From positions 1 to 59,343 of the IMG/VR virus record IMGVR_UViG_3300027970_000030: a DNA stretch of 59,343 nucleotides; one strand, 5' to 3'. Below, piece by piece: positions 32,626 through 41,161 of this stretch. The stretch is from a virus. Position numbers and translations under genes: made by a program. The first letter of the stretch is position 1. The number at the start of each line of letters is the position of its first letter. The notes under the pieces were generated by a model. It was not told where the DNA came from. It was given only the letters and a program-made list of their open reading frames with translations, and ran no database searches.

Positions 32626-34324
32626 CTATAAAGTTTGTATCTGGTGTTCTAATTAAGTTAAAGGATGGTTTATATATTTCAATTGAGCTATTATCAAATC
32701 TCAATGTTCTATTTATTTTTTTCCCTCTTTGTCCTGGTGTCATATATATTTCCTTAAGGTCATTAAAGATAATTTTCCCTTCAAGTTTCACCCCTTTATA
32801 TTCAACAGAATAATTTGGTAGTTCAAATATATTATTATCCATTATATATTTAATCCGTTTATCCATTTCTTCCAAATATGAATCCCAAGTTATGTCCAAT
32901 TGTTTATTAAACCTACCCAAACTTTGAACTCTAACCAATTCAATATTATCTTCATCTCCATATATTTTGTACTCCACAGAAGCTCTTTCCTCCCCTTCTA
33001 TGTCACCAACCCTAATGGATATAATTATTGATTCTGGACGATTGTTGTAAGTTCTAACACAATTTGATTGGACAATACTTTCCATTGAATATTCTTGAAA
33101 TGTTGTTAATAAGACTGGATAATAGTTATCCATTGGTTCTTCAACAATTTCCTTAAATCTTGGGTTATACATTCTTTGATATCTTGGATCTTTGAATTTG
33201 GCAACCTTCTCACTCCAAATGAAATGTTCTGAATTAAATTCGGCATATGTTTTTGATTTCCAAGTTACAGGTTCAAATTGACTAAGTTTATCTCTGAATT
33301 CCAAATGGTCAATGAATGTATTATGATTGATTGAACCATTTATCATAAGTTTGAATATATCAAAACAATTTAATAACTCATTTTTGGAAAATGAATACAT
33401 ATAATACGGATAATAGAGATGTTCTATACCAGGCATTGGGGGTGATTCAACAATATATTTAATCACACTATCCTCCTTGGATAATATAAAATTATTACCA
33501 AATAATTCTAAAGCAAATCTCAAATTATATATTCCCCTAACTGTTGTAACTGTATGTAGAACCCTTTTAATCTTATCACCATTCAATCTATTAACACTCA
33601 TATAAGCATCAATGAATTTGAACTTATGTTTCTTATATATTTTCTTGGTTATTTGGGGGTATGATGGTTTAAATATATGCCAATTGTTTGGTAATTTAAC
33701 CCCAATTCCATCCAAATAATGTTTATATATTCTGATGTCAGGACTAACAATTGAATTGTCTAGATTGGGGATATGTTCCAAAAATAAGTCAAAGCACTTA
33801 TTGATTTCTTTTGTATTTAAATCAACTTCTTCAAAAGTTTGTGGTTTAATATTATTTGGTTTAAAATATTGGAATATAACCTTGGAGAGAGTTGAAAGTG
33901 GGGTTAAATACCAAGTATTTTTATGGATAGTATTAAATTTCTTTTTTCTTCGTATTGTATTATTACCTGTGTATATTTCATTTTTCTTGTAATTGTAAGT
34001 TACAAATTTAATGAACATATGTTTATTAAAATACTTTTGTCCCACCATTCTATGATTACTATAAAAATAGAACTTGAGTGAGACCTTATCTTCTGAGGTT
34101 TCTACTTTAATCCTATATCTATCGTGTCTACATTCAGCAAATTGATTTCCGTAATTACTAACAAAAGATTTGTCATCAAATAATGTTTCCAATAAACTGT
34201 CAAAAATATATTCCGGCTGAAAAAAGAATGGGTTGTCTTGTTTCGGTTTGTCTATTATGTCACAATAATTCTTATATGTTTTTGTTAGATATTTTTCAAT
34301 CTTATATTCGTATATTACCCCCAT
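32609..34324 (-). CDS. PcfJ-like protein
   Basis: The protein is 571 residues. The C-terminal part reads EYSMESIVQSNCVRTYNNRP, SIIISIRVG, RASVEYKIYG and RVQSLGRFNKQLDITW, which fits the PcfJ-like pattern (cysteine block, I-S-R, T/S-V-E-Y, Q..G..N). PcfJ was named for a conjugative plasmid gene; its biochemistry is unknown. Unlike the PcfJ-like proteins at 10.7-15.9 kb it has no leader. It is first in an operon with the redox genes. Confidence 0.7.
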   Translation of the reverse strand: MGVIYEYKIEKYLTKTYKNYCDIIDKPKQDNPFFFQPEYIFDSLLETLFDDKSFVSNYGNQFAECRHDRYRIKVETSEDKVSLKFYFYSNHRMVGQKYFNKHMFIKFVTYNYKKNEIYTGNNTIRRKKKFNTIHKNTWYLTPLSTLSKVIFQYFKPNNIKPQTFEEVDLNTKEINKCFDLFLEHIPNLDNSIVSPDIRIYKHYLDGIGVKLPNNWHIFKPSYPQITKKIYKKHKFKFIDAYMSVNRLNGDKIKRVLHTVTTVRGIYNLRFALELFGNNFILSKEDSVIKYIVESPPMPGIEHLYYPYYMYSFSKNELLNCFDIFKLMINGSINHNTFIDHLEFRDKLSQFEPVTWKSKTYAEFNSEHFIWSEKVAKFKDPRYQRMYNPRFKEIVEEPMDNYYPVLLTTFQEYSMESIVQSNCVRTYNNRPESIIISIRVGDIEGEERASVEYKIYGDEDNIELVRVQSLGRFNKQLDITWDSYLEEMDKRIKYIMDNNIFELPNYSVEYKGVKLEGKIIFNDLKEIYMTPGQRGKKINRTLRFDNSSIEIYKPSFNLIRTPDTNFIDELLF

Positions 34325-34348
34325 ATAATTTCTTTTAGAAATTAATAA

Positions 34349-34390
34349 TAAAAAATGGGGAGAATATCAAGTATCTCCCCATTTTATTTT
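34349..34390 (-). terminator. Terminator of the DUF932 gene
   Basis: The stem AATGGGGAGA/TCTCCCCATT with flanking A and T runs lies just beyond the stop at 34390. It can work in both directions. Confidence 0.75.
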
Positions 34391-35139
34391 TAATAGACAA
34401 GAGTGTCGGCAAGTTCCCAGAGTTTGGTGTTCATGGTGTTGGTCGCCATAATGTTCTTGAGACCTTTGAGAGAGGTTTTCTTGCCAGCCTGACTTCTGTA
34501 CTCAAGTCCGCCTTTTACGAACTTCTCTTGTACAATGTTGAAGGTAGTCCAAAGGTTGTCATCATTGTCGCCAGTTCTTTGTGGAGTAATCAACTCCTCA
34601 TAATCCACGAATGGAACTGAACCCATTCCCCACTTGATGATTGATGCGTCCTTTGCAAACTGAATCTTCTCACCTTCCGTCATCATTCTGTCCATCATCT
34701 TATCAACTGAGCTTTGGATGAGTGGAAGTTTCTTGGAGAAACTCTCAGTAAGTTTCTTAACTTCCTCACTATCAAATCCCATGTGACGGATATTGAATTG
34801 TTCGGCTGTTGCAGTTGGGACTGTAAGACCGTTGGAACAAACCAATCTGAAGAGCCCAGCACCTACATTCAGAGTTGTCATACCATTGTGGCTGTTACGG
34901 ATTATTGCCTCAACTAATGTGTCACCAACTTTTGGTAGTTCTCCGTTTCTGAACCTCAACTCGTGAGTACCATACAAATCCTTACCATTTTGTTTGACTG
35001 AGGAGAGTTCCCATCCTTGGTTGGTAAAGTTTTCCACTATATCCATAGTTGGTACAAACATGTATTTGTTGGACATTTTAGGATCTGCTGAAGTTGCGAA
35101 TACTGCTGGAGCGATAGATTTGATTTCTTGGATTGTCAT
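34390..35139 (-). CDS. DUF932 (phage/plasmid-like) protein
   Basis: The protein is 249 residues. LFRLVCSNGLTVPT followed by LWTTFNIVQEKFVKGGLEYR is typical of the DUF932 phage/plasmid-like family, which resembles LGT_TIGR03299 proteins linked to DNA metabolism. Codon use is less AT-rich than in neighbours, which fits high expression or recent gain. It has its own promoter cassette. Confidence 0.85.
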   Translation of the reverse strand: MTIQEIKSIAPAVFATSADPKMSNKYMFVPTMDIVENFTNQGWELSSVKQNGKDLYGTHELRFRNGELPKVGDTLVEAIIRNSHNGMTTLNVGAGLFRLVCSNGLTVPTATAEQFNIRHMGFDSEEVKKLTESFSKKLPLIQSSVDKMMDRMMTEGEKIQFAKDASIIKWGMGSVPFVDYEELITPQRTGDNDDNLWTTFNIVQEKFVKGGLEYRSQAGKKTSLKGLKNIMATNTMNTKLWELADTLVY

Positions 35140-35169
35140 ATGATTTATGTTTTTAATTGGTTGATAATT

Positions 35170-35211
35170 AACTTACAATACTATAAACCTAAGATTGGGG
35201 TGGAAAGTTCC
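35170..35211 (-). promoter_or_regulatory. Repeated promoter cassette 1
   Basis: On the minus strand GGAACTTTCCACCCCAATCT is followed by TAGGTTTATAGTATTGTAAG. TAGTATTG differs from the Bacteroidota -7 box in one position. A 42-bp near-copy lies before the next gene, which points to a shared strong promoter or operator. Confidence 0.6.
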
Positions 35212-35224
35212 TATAGTTTAAAAT

Positions 35225-35449
35225 TTATTTTACTAATTCAATATAAGTACTCCCCATAAATGAACCTTTAAGGTTGAAAGTTAAGGTAGAAAATAAACCT
35301 GAATGATTACTTTCTTTGAAGTATCTACCTGATGGAGTAATTTCTGTTACAACACCTTCTTCACCATCAACATTTAAAAATTTTTTATGGAGAACTGAAT
35401 CTTGTCCTACTGAAATAGTAATTCCCATTTTGTTAGTGAATGTCTTCAT
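35225..35449 (-). CDS. Small hypothetical protein
   Basis: The protein is 74 residues, beta-rich (MKTFTNKMGITISVGQDSVL, EEGVVTEITPSGRYFKES). It may be a small SH3-like barrel. Function unknown. It is preceded by promoter cassette 2. Confidence 0.65.
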   Translation of the reverse strand: MKTFTNKMGITISVGQDSVLHKKFLNVDGEEGVVTEITPSGRYFKESNHSGLFSTLTFNLKGSFMGSTYIELVK

Positions 35450-35479
35450 ATCAGATATATTTTTTATTGGTGGATAATA

Positions 35480-35521
35480 AACTTACAATATTATAAACCT
35501 AAGATTGGGGTGGAAAGTTCC
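35480..35521 (-). promoter_or_regulatory. Repeated promoter cassette 2
   Basis: It is nearly identical over 42 bp to the cassette at 35170-35211, with TAATATTGTAAG in the -7 region. The conservation ends at the edges of the gap, so it is not part of a gene duplication. Confidence 0.6.
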
Positions 35522-35539
35522 CTAAAGATTTATATTTTT

Positions 35540-35731
35540 TTAAAATTTGGTTTTGAACCGTAAATTCAATTCATCGAATAAAGAATTAATCTTATCAATT
35601 TCCTTTTGGTAAAATTCCTTTACCTCTGTATATTCAGTTTTATCCATTTCTCTAACGAAATGATTTCTGAGAGTAAGTGTGTGTGCTGTCAAGAGAACAA
35701 ATTGTTCCCCAGATAATTTGAAGTTTTTCAT
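35540..35731 (-). CDS. Small hypothetical protein
   Basis: The protein is 63 residues, helical (MKNFKLSGEQFVLLTAHTLT, FYQKEIDKINSLFDELNLRF). No known domain. Independent promoter cassette upstream. Confidence 0.65.
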   Translation of the reverse strand: MKNFKLSGEQFVLLTAHTLTLRNHFVREMDKTEYTEVKEFYQKEIDKINSLFDELNLRFKTKF

Positions 35732-35757
35732 AATGATGGATTTTAATATTAAATAAT

Positions 35758-35800
35758 CAACTTACAATACAATAAACCAAGGTCACCCCCAGTTAGTTCC
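35758..35800 (-). promoter_or_regulatory. Degenerate promoter cassette 3
   Basis: The minus strand keeps GGTTTATTGTATTGTAAGTT and an upstream GGAACTAACTGGGGGTG-like block, a divergent version of cassettes 1 and 2 before the 35540-35731 gene. Confidence 0.5.
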
Positions 35801-35818
35801 AAGAAGTTCAAAATATTT

Positions 35819-36097
35819 TTAATTTAATGAAAATAAACCATATTTGGTTTCAATGAATACACCATCCAAAGTTAATATTCCTTTTGGATTTTTCTTAATA
35901 CTCACAACAACATCAATCAGTTGTGTTCTGGTTGGGATGAGATCCAATCCAGCGTCAAGGTTTTTATAACAAAGTTCTTTTACCTTCTCATAAAAAACTT
36001 CTTTGAGGTCTCCCCCAATTAATTCCATTAACTCGTTGGGGTTTTTCTCAAAGAAGTTTATAAAATTCTTAATGTATATTTCAACATCTATGTTCAT
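35819..36097 (-). CDS. Hypothetical protein
   Basis: The protein is 92 residues (MNIDVEIYIKNFINFFEKNP, then LIPTRTQLIDVVVSIKKNPK). Mixed helix and strand; no family recognised. It lies 13 bp downstream of the LRR leader gene on the same strand. Confidence 0.65.
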   Translation of the reverse strand: MNIDVEIYIKNFINFFEKNPNELMELIGGDLKEVFYEKVKELCYKNLDAGLDLIPTRTQLIDVVVSIKKNPKGILTLDGVFIETKYGLFSLN

Positions 36098-36110
36098 AAT
36101 AATTTATTTT

Positions 36111-37673
36111 TTATTGTACATAAAACATTCCATCTTTTCTTTCAATCAATTTCTCTTTCAAAACTGGTGGTATCATAGGATTACTACCTCTAAGTACTAT
36201 AAAATTCAATTCTTCCAATTCACTGATACTTTCTGGTAGTTGTTTCACTAGGGGACAATTAAGAATAGAAAGAAATGTCAAGTTTTTCAAGTTTGAAACT
36301 GTATTTGGGATATTTTTAGCTGAAGCGTCAAATACCAATGAAGTTAGTTCGGTAAATCTACCAATAGAATCTGGTATTTCAAAAGCTCTGTTTTGGTCTT
36401 TTGTACTGTTAATAAGTTGTAAAATTTTAATATTAGCAGGTAATTTATCTAACAAAGCTTCAAAACCAAATATTTCAAAAATTCCTTTACTAGTTGGGTA
36501 GGTAATGATTGCTTCCTCATTACTACTCATAACATATTTTTTAAATAACATCTCAAATCCCTCTCTGAATATTGGTAATCCATCAAATATTTCTCTCATT
36601 ATACCATTCTGACCAAAATATTTACCCAAATCAATTTGGCGGTCTAATAAATCCATAAATTGTTCTTTAATGAAATTAAATTGGAATCTATTTTTTGGTA
36701 ATCCCGACTTTGGTGATACATTACCACCGTCATTTGTTGGTAAAATAACATACAATGGGGAATCTATAGCACATTTTGTTTTAACATTTTCATAAGGTGT
36801 TGTGTAATAATCAAAGTTACTTACATATCCTTTTTCACCTTTTAATAGAGCGTTACCTGGTGCCGAAGTACACCAATTAGACTCACCATCATTTTTCAAT
36901 TGACTTCCACCATAAAATACTGCCGCGTGTCTAGCCAATGGATTTTTAGGATTAATTTCAACAACAACCCAATCTTTACCTTGATAAACTATCGGACAAT
37001 CAAATTTACTATAAGGATTATCACCTTGAACTTTTTCAGCTTCTTTCCTAACCTGTTTATTTATATTTTTTTCCGGTATTTGATAATTCATACAGACATC
37101 ACCCAAATCTTTTGGTGTTAATTTATTGATGTCTTTTTTATCTAAAGGTAATAAATCTTTAAATTTCTTTAATTGATGGAATTTAATTAAATCAGTTTTA
37201 AGACTAGGTAAATCCTCAATAAAAAGTCTACGATATTCTGTAACTGCTCTTTTGTATTCTGGTGATTTGGGGTCTAGTTCTTTTATATTACTTGGTAATT
37301 TTGCGGCATAATAAGATAATATCCAATTTGCATATTCACCAACTTTCACTTTTTCCATATCATCTATACTAGCACCATCAATATCAAAATTAGATGGCTC
37401 AGTTCCAGCTATACAAGGTGATGTTGCACAAGGTATTGTTGTTGGGTCGGAAAATATGATTTGTTTTAATACTTGAAATGGTGTTATTTGTACTTGTTCC
37501 AATTCATTTGTTTGGTCATTAAGTTTAGTCATTGTACTACCAGCCAATTTACCTTTTGCATTTGGATTTTTTCTGAGGTCTTCTTCTGATGGTATTACCA
37601 ATTTATCATACAACATCTTGAATCTAGATGTATTTTCAAGTATTAATCGTTTTAGTATTGATTTGAATCTCAT
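36111..37673 (-). CDS. Leader-bearing protein with WCTS block and C-terminal LRRs
   Basis: The protein is 520 residues. The leader MRFKSILKRLILENT ends I-L-E. Near residue 265 GESNWCTSAPGN recalls the cysteine block of the PcfJ-like proteins, and PLYVILPTNDGG follows. The last ~110 residues are leucine-rich repeats: IPDSIGRFTELTSLVF, IPNTVSNLKNLTFLSI, LPESISELEELNFIVL. An injected LRR effector is one inference. The late box lies 15 nt upstream of the ATG. Confidence 0.75.
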   Translation of the reverse strand: MRFKSILKRLILENTSRFKMLYDKLVIPSEEDLRKNPNAKGKLAGSTMTKLNDQTNELEQVQITPFQVLKQIIFSDPTTIPCATSPCIAGTEPSNFDIDGASIDDMEKVKVGEYANWILSYYAAKLPSNIKELDPKSPEYKRAVTEYRRLFIEDLPSLKTDLIKFHQLKKFKDLLPLDKKDINKLTPKDLGDVCMNYQIPEKNINKQVRKEAEKVQGDNPYSKFDCPIVYQGKDWVVVEINPKNPLARHAAVFYGGSQLKNDGESNWCTSAPGNALLKGEKGYVSNFDYYTTPYENVKTKCAIDSPLYVILPTNDGGNVSPKSGLPKNRFQFNFIKEQFMDLLDRQIDLGKYFGQNGIMREIFDGLPIFREGFEMLFKKYVMSSNEEAIITYPTSKGIFEIFGFEALLDKLPANIKILQLINSTKDQNRAFEIPDSIGRFTELTSLVFDASAKNIPNTVSNLKNLTFLSILNCPLVKQLPESISELEELNFIVLRGSNPMIPPVLKEKLIERKDGMFYVQ

Positions 37674-37688
37674 TGTAAAATTTTTATT

Positions 37689-37697
37689 TATAAATAT
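37689..37697 (-). promoter_or_regulatory. Candidate late promoter box ATATTTATA
   Basis: It lies 15 nt upstream of the ATG at 37673 and sits in the palindrome TATTTATAAATA, as at 18101. Confidence 0.55.
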
Positions 37698-37761
37698 CTT
37701 AAAAAATCAAAATCTTTATTAGTTATAAAAGTATGGTATTTTTATAATAAAAAATATAGAT

Positions 37762-37908
37762 ATGAAACAAGAAAAAAGTTGCAAAAGTTGCAAAAAAGGT
37801 TTAAGTGGGCAACAAATTGGGTTATTCGGATTATCATTATTTATCCTTGGAACTTCCATTTATGGGACAATATTATTATTCAAAAATATTATTTCCCTTT
37901 TCTATTAA
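37762..37908 (+). CDS. Small CxxC membrane protein
   Basis: The frame encodes 48 residues: [20 protein letters not shown] then [20 protein letters not shown] and KNIISLFY. One hydrophobic segment predicts a single or hairpin membrane pass; CKSC at the N-terminus could bind metal. The last 20 bp overlap the convergent dnaJ gene. The TATTTTTATA stretch upstream resembles the late box. Confidence 0.55.
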   Translation: MKQEKSCKSCKKGLSGQQIGLFGLSLFILGTSIYGTILLFKNIISLFY

Positions 37909-38806
37909 ATTTAACATTTAGATAGATAATCAAATCCCCAATATACTCACCCCTATATCCTTTTCCTTTTACCCTCAATGGTTTGGTTGAATCAAAATCA
38001 TCTGGTAATTTGACGAGGATATTTCCATTGGGGTGGGGTATTTCAAGATTTTCTTTGGATAAATCATTTAAGCTTAGATATGATTGATATATTAAATGAT
38101 TTTCTCTCTTCTCAAAATTATCTTTTGGTTTAATGAACACACGAATAATTAAATTACCATATCCCCCACTAAAATAATCACCCTTACCTTGTAATCTTAG
38201 AAACTGTCCTTCATCAATACCTTGGGGTATTTTGACCTTAATTGAATCTTTTTTGGGGTTTGTACCAGAACCACCACATCCATTACAAACTTTTTTAAAT
38301 AACTCACCAACGCCTCTACAAGTGTTACAAGGTTGTCTTATTACTTGTTGAAAAAACCCTGACCCCATTGTTATTGTTGTATGTCCAACACCATTACATT
38401 GATGACATCTTATTCTTTCACCTCCAGCACCATTACAAGGTTCACATTTAATCTTTCGTTCATATTCAAATGTCTTTTCAACACCAATATATGATTCAAG
38501 ACAACCAATTTCAACATTAACAACTTTCTCAGGAGCACTGGTTTTACGTTGTGTAAATCCCCCGCCATTGAAGAAGTCATTAAACATACTGCCTAAGTCA
38601 CCATATGGATTTTTTCTTTGGTTATCGTATTGTTGTCGTTTGGTATCATCCCCCAATATATCATAGGCTTGAGATATTTTTTTAAACTTCTCTTCATCCC
38701 CACTTTTGTCTGGATGATGTTCCATTGCCAACTTTCTATATGTCTTTTTGATTTCATCTGGGGTGGCGGTTTCAGTTACACCCAATATGTCATAGTAATT
38801 TTCCAT
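37889..38806 (-). CDS. dnaJ: DnaJ (Hsp40) co-chaperone
   Basis: The protein is 305 residues. The J domain has [14 protein letters not shown]; a short Gly/Phe region follows ([13 protein letters not shown]). The four zinc repeats [24 protein letters not shown] and CNGCGGSG are all present. The C-terminal substrate domain includes [19 protein letters not shown]. It is shorter than bacterial DnaJ (about 375) by truncation of the C-terminal domain II or dimerisation region. It would recruit host DnaK, perhaps for virion assembly or replication. Confidence 0.95.
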   Translation of the reverse strand: MENYYDILGVTETATPDEIKKTYRKLAMEHHPDKSGDEEKFKKISQAYDILGDDTKRQQYDNQRKNPYGDLGSMFNDFFNGGGFTQRKTSAPEKVVNVEIGCLESYIGVEKTFEYERKIKCEPCNGAGGERIRCHQCNGVGHTTITMGSGFFQQVIRQPCNTCRGVGELFKKVCNGCGGSGTNPKKDSIKVKIPQGIDEGQFLRLQGKGDYFSGGYGNLIIRVFIKPKDNFEKRENHLIYQSYLSLNDLSKENLEIPHPNGNILVKLPDDFDSTKPLRVKGKGYRGEYIGDLIIYLNVKFNRKGK

Positions 38807-38842
38807 TATTTATATTATTTAAAGTCTAATTATTTTTATATT

Positions 38843-39481
38843 ATGAACTACCAAATAGTCCTATTCAAAAATAAAGAAAAGAAAAAAATAATCAATAAGT
38901 TTATCACCTTTGATAAGGCAAAGAAAGGTTATGAAAATCTGTTAAAGAAAAGTGAAAATGTTATTTTCAATGTTCAGACTCAGAATGGAAAACCTTGTAA
39001 TTATGAAATCGCCTTAATCGGAAAAGATAAACGAAAGGATCCAATATACCTTAAAGATAGTTTGGGTAGGAATATTAAGGTTGAATTGGACACTGATGAG
39101 TTCAGTATTATAAAGATTCATCAATACAACAAGGAAGAATCATTTTTGGATTACAAGACAAAAAATAAAATAACCACCAACCAATTTATAAACAAATATT
39201 TAAAGGGTGGTGGTTTAAAAATGATATCAAAACTAAACAACAAGATTGTTCTTCAAAATGAAGAAAAGATAAATCTATTTACATTCAAAAGTGAAGAAGA
39301 TGCTCTTAGGTTCACCGATGTTTTATCAAATTTATTTGTTAAAACAAATCGTAAAGATTGTATGATTGTTAATGATTATTCCACAATACAGAGGAAATCA
39401 TTATATGATATGTTGGTGGATAATGGGTTTTCTAGAGAGTATCTCCAGACATATTCAACTGCGTTTCTTTTAAAAAAATAA
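38843..39481 (+). CDS. Hypothetical protein
   Basis: The protein is 212 residues from the ATG at 38843 (MNYQIVLFKNKEKKKIINKF). It is Lys-rich, with FDKAKKGYENLLKKSENVIF and a C-terminal FLLKK. The sequence upstream in frame belongs to the dnaJ strand and is not used. Its last 50 bp overlap the convergent gene at 39432. Confidence 0.65.
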   Translation: MNYQIVLFKNKEKKKIINKFITFDKAKKGYENLLKKSENVIFNVQTQNGKPCNYEIALIGKDKRKDPIYLKDSLGRNIKVELDTDEFSIIKIHQYNKEESFLDYKTKNKITTNQFINKYLKGGGLKMISKLNNKIVLQNEEKINLFTFKSEEDALRFTDVLSNLFVKTNRKDCMIVNDYSTIQRKSLYDMLVDNGFSREYLQTYSTAFLLKK

Positions 39482-39680
39482 ACTCAGTTCCAGAAATATC
39501 TATTTTAAATTGGGTGGTATTTGAAAAGTCATTCACTTGAGTTTTAATCATATTGAAATCATTATCATTAAGGGAATATACAACTACCACTTTTGAGTTT
39601 GGTATTATGTCTAATAATCCATCTGACACCATTGCCATTTTTTGAATTAACCCATTAACACCTTCTTGATTCTTTGCCAT
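39432..39680 (-). CDS. Small hypothetical protein
   Basis: The protein is 82 residues (MAKNQEGVNGLIQKMAMVSD, SKVVVVYSLNDNDFNMIKTQ). Mixed alpha/beta. It overlaps the upstream gene start region by 34 bp and the convergent gene at its 3' end. Confidence 0.6.
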   Translation of the reverse strand: MAKNQEGVNGLIQKMAMVSDGLLDIIPNSKVVVVYSLNDNDFNMIKTQVNDFSNTTQFKIDISGTEFIFLKETQLNMSGDTL

Positions 39681-39832
39681 ATTGTTAGTTTCTTTGGTTT
39701 TTGTGGTAAAATATCTTCTTTTTTATATTTTTTGATTTCCTTGATTGTTTCAAGTTTTTGGAGGTTGGTTTGATTTTCACCTTTTTTAATCTCACTAAAC
39801 AGCCACTCTATCTGTGTTGATTTGTTCTTCAT
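39647..39832 (-). CDS. Small hypothetical protein
   Basis: The protein is 61 residues, basic, ending KPKKLTIWQRIKKVLMG. No domain is recognised. It is overlapped at both ends by neighbouring genes in a compact operon. Confidence 0.6.
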   Translation of the reverse strand: MKNKSTQIEWLFSEIKKGENQTNLQKLETIKEIKKYKKEDILPQKPKKLTIWQRIKKVLMG

Positions 39833-40235
39833 CGTCTTCCAATTTTAATTTTTGTTTGGGATCAATTATTTCATTAATTTGAAAATTCAAACCCTTTAAT
39901 TTATCTAAATTTTGTTTCTCAAATATCCGTTTAAGTTCATTAACTTTGTCTTCAAACAATTTGTCCTTTTCTTCCCTTTCCTTATTGTACTTGATGATAC
40001 TACAAATGTTTTGATATACCCGTTCTATTTCAGTTTCATTAAATTCACTTACATATGAAAATAATCTTTCATTTGGTACTGTACTTTGTTGTTCCATGAT
40101 TTTGGTTTCATCAACATATTTCTTGGGTATTTTCCAAGTATTAGGAAAACTGATATCAAAAGACAAATACGTTTCAATCTTTCTTACAGATTGTATATAT
40201 GGAAATAGTGTTGAAAATTCTTTATATAAACTCAT
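39795..40235 (-). CDS. Hypothetical protein with coiled coil
   Basis: The protein is 146 residues. SLYKEFSTLFPYIQSVRKIE and FPNTWKIPKKYV form a globular start; EREEKDKLFEDKVNELKRIF suggests a coiled coil. The family is not recognised. The start overlaps the 3' end of the small membrane protein gene by 4 bp. Confidence 0.65.
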   Translation of the reverse strand: MSLYKEFSTLFPYIQSVRKIETYLSFDISFPNTWKIPKKYVDETKIMEQQSTVPNERLFSYVSEFNETEIERVYQNICSIIKYNKEREEKDKLFEDKVNELKRIFEKQNLDKLKGLNFQINEIIDPKQKLKLEDDEEQINTDRVAV

Positions 40236-40420
40236 ATTCTAATTAAGTATGTTATTATGTATGATATTGTCATCCCTAACAATATTAGCTCTCTACTATT
40301 AAAAATTAACCTTCGAGGGGGATTTGAAAAGAGAGAGCTAACAAATGTAATGCAAGTCCTTGTTAGGACAAGAATTGAAAAAATAAACACGAATAAAAAT
40401 AAACTATCTAAACTAAGCAT
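40232..40420 (-). CDS. Small two-helix membrane protein
   Basis: The protein is 62 residues. SLFLFVFIFSILVLTRTCIT and LILLGMTISYIITYLIRI are two hydrophobic segments separated by a basic loop (NPPRRLIFNSRE). The ATG overlaps the stop of the Hc1-like gene by 8 bp. Confidence 0.6.
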   Translation of the reverse strand: MLSLDSLFLFVFIFSILVLTRTCITFVSSLFSNPPRRLIFNSRELILLGMTISYIITYLIRI

Positions 40421-40592
40421 CGGTTTTTTTTCTTTCTTCTAAAATTTCAGTTCTAAGTGTTTGTAGTTGAATTTTAATATCTTGTGCTAATTTTCTCGCT
40501 CTAGTTCCAGCACTGTTATTACCCTTAAAGAATTTTGTTGTATCTGTTGTCAATTCTTCAACTAATGTTTTGATTTTTTCTAATGTTTCCAT
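40413..40592 (-). CDS. Hc1-like histone H1-type protein
   Basis: The frame encodes 59 residues: METLEKIKTLVEELTTDTTK then FFKGNNSAGTRARKLAQDIK and LRTEILEERKK. The pattern F..GN..AGTR.RK..Q.LK...Q..R.E matches the Hc1 family of small nucleoid proteins common in Bacteroidota. It probably binds DNA, either host nucleoid or packaged phage DNA. It is a useful host marker and was missed by length-based gene finding. Confidence 0.8.
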   Translation of the reverse strand: METLEKIKTLVEELTTDTTKFFKGNNSAGTRARKLAQDIKIQLQTLRTEILEERKKTDA

Positions 40593-40645
40593 TGTTTTTT
40601 TTATTTAATTTTAGATTTATTTTATTTAATTGTAAATAGAAAAAG

Positions 40646-41113
40646 TTAAATAGACATATTCTTATCAAGGTTTTTATATATAACTGAAATCAAATCTAAA
40701 TCAGATTTTGAAAATGATGTCTTAGTATTAAACAATTGCATTAAGAAAGTTTTAACACTACTTTTAACCTTTTCCTCCTTTTGGTTATAGTACACATCCA
40801 TAAAAAAACTTTTGAAATAATCAAAATGTTCCCCCTTCTTTTTAAAAACAAGTCCTTCTTTCTTAAAGTTTTCAATTGTCTTGTTAAAACACCATTCAAA
40901 ATGGTTTAAATTATCTTCATTGGTTAATTTTATCTTAGTTTCATTACTATCTGTTGTATTACCCAAATAGGTCTCACATATAATCATATGTAATGAAAGA
41001 CTAAAGTCAGAATATAATTCCAATTTCTCTGGGATTATATTATTGACTCTAAACCAAACATCAACATCATCGGAGGGTAAGGGTTTTGATAAATAATTAA
41101 AAAAATTCTCCAT
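40646..41113 (-). CDS. Hypothetical protein
   Basis: The protein is 155 residues (MENFFNYLSKPLPSDDVDVW ... VIYKNLDKNMSI), mostly helical. No family is recognised. The start codon lies in the 3' arm of a terminator-like hairpin and the poly-T encodes Phe-Phe, so translation may depend on hairpin opening. Confidence 0.7.
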   Translation of the reverse strand: MENFFNYLSKPLPSDDVDVWFRVNNIIPEKLELYSDFSLSLHMIICETYLGNTTDSNETKIKLTNEDNLNHFEWCFNKTIENFKKEGLVFKKKGEHFDYFKSFFMDVYYNQKEEKVKSSVKTFLMQLFNTKTSFSKSDLDLISVIYKNLDKNMSI

Positions 41114-41131
41114 AAGGATTAGCTTATGGAG
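41104..41131 (-). terminator. Terminator hairpin overlapping a start codon
   Basis: On the minus strand TTCTCCATAAG and CTTATGGAGAA pair over a 6-nt loop and TTTTTTT follows. The ATG of the gene at 41113 lies within the 3' arm. It probably ends the transcript of the 41162-42535 gene and may gate the next one. Confidence 0.7.
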
Positions 41132-41161
41132 AAATTATAATGTATATTTAACAAATGTATA

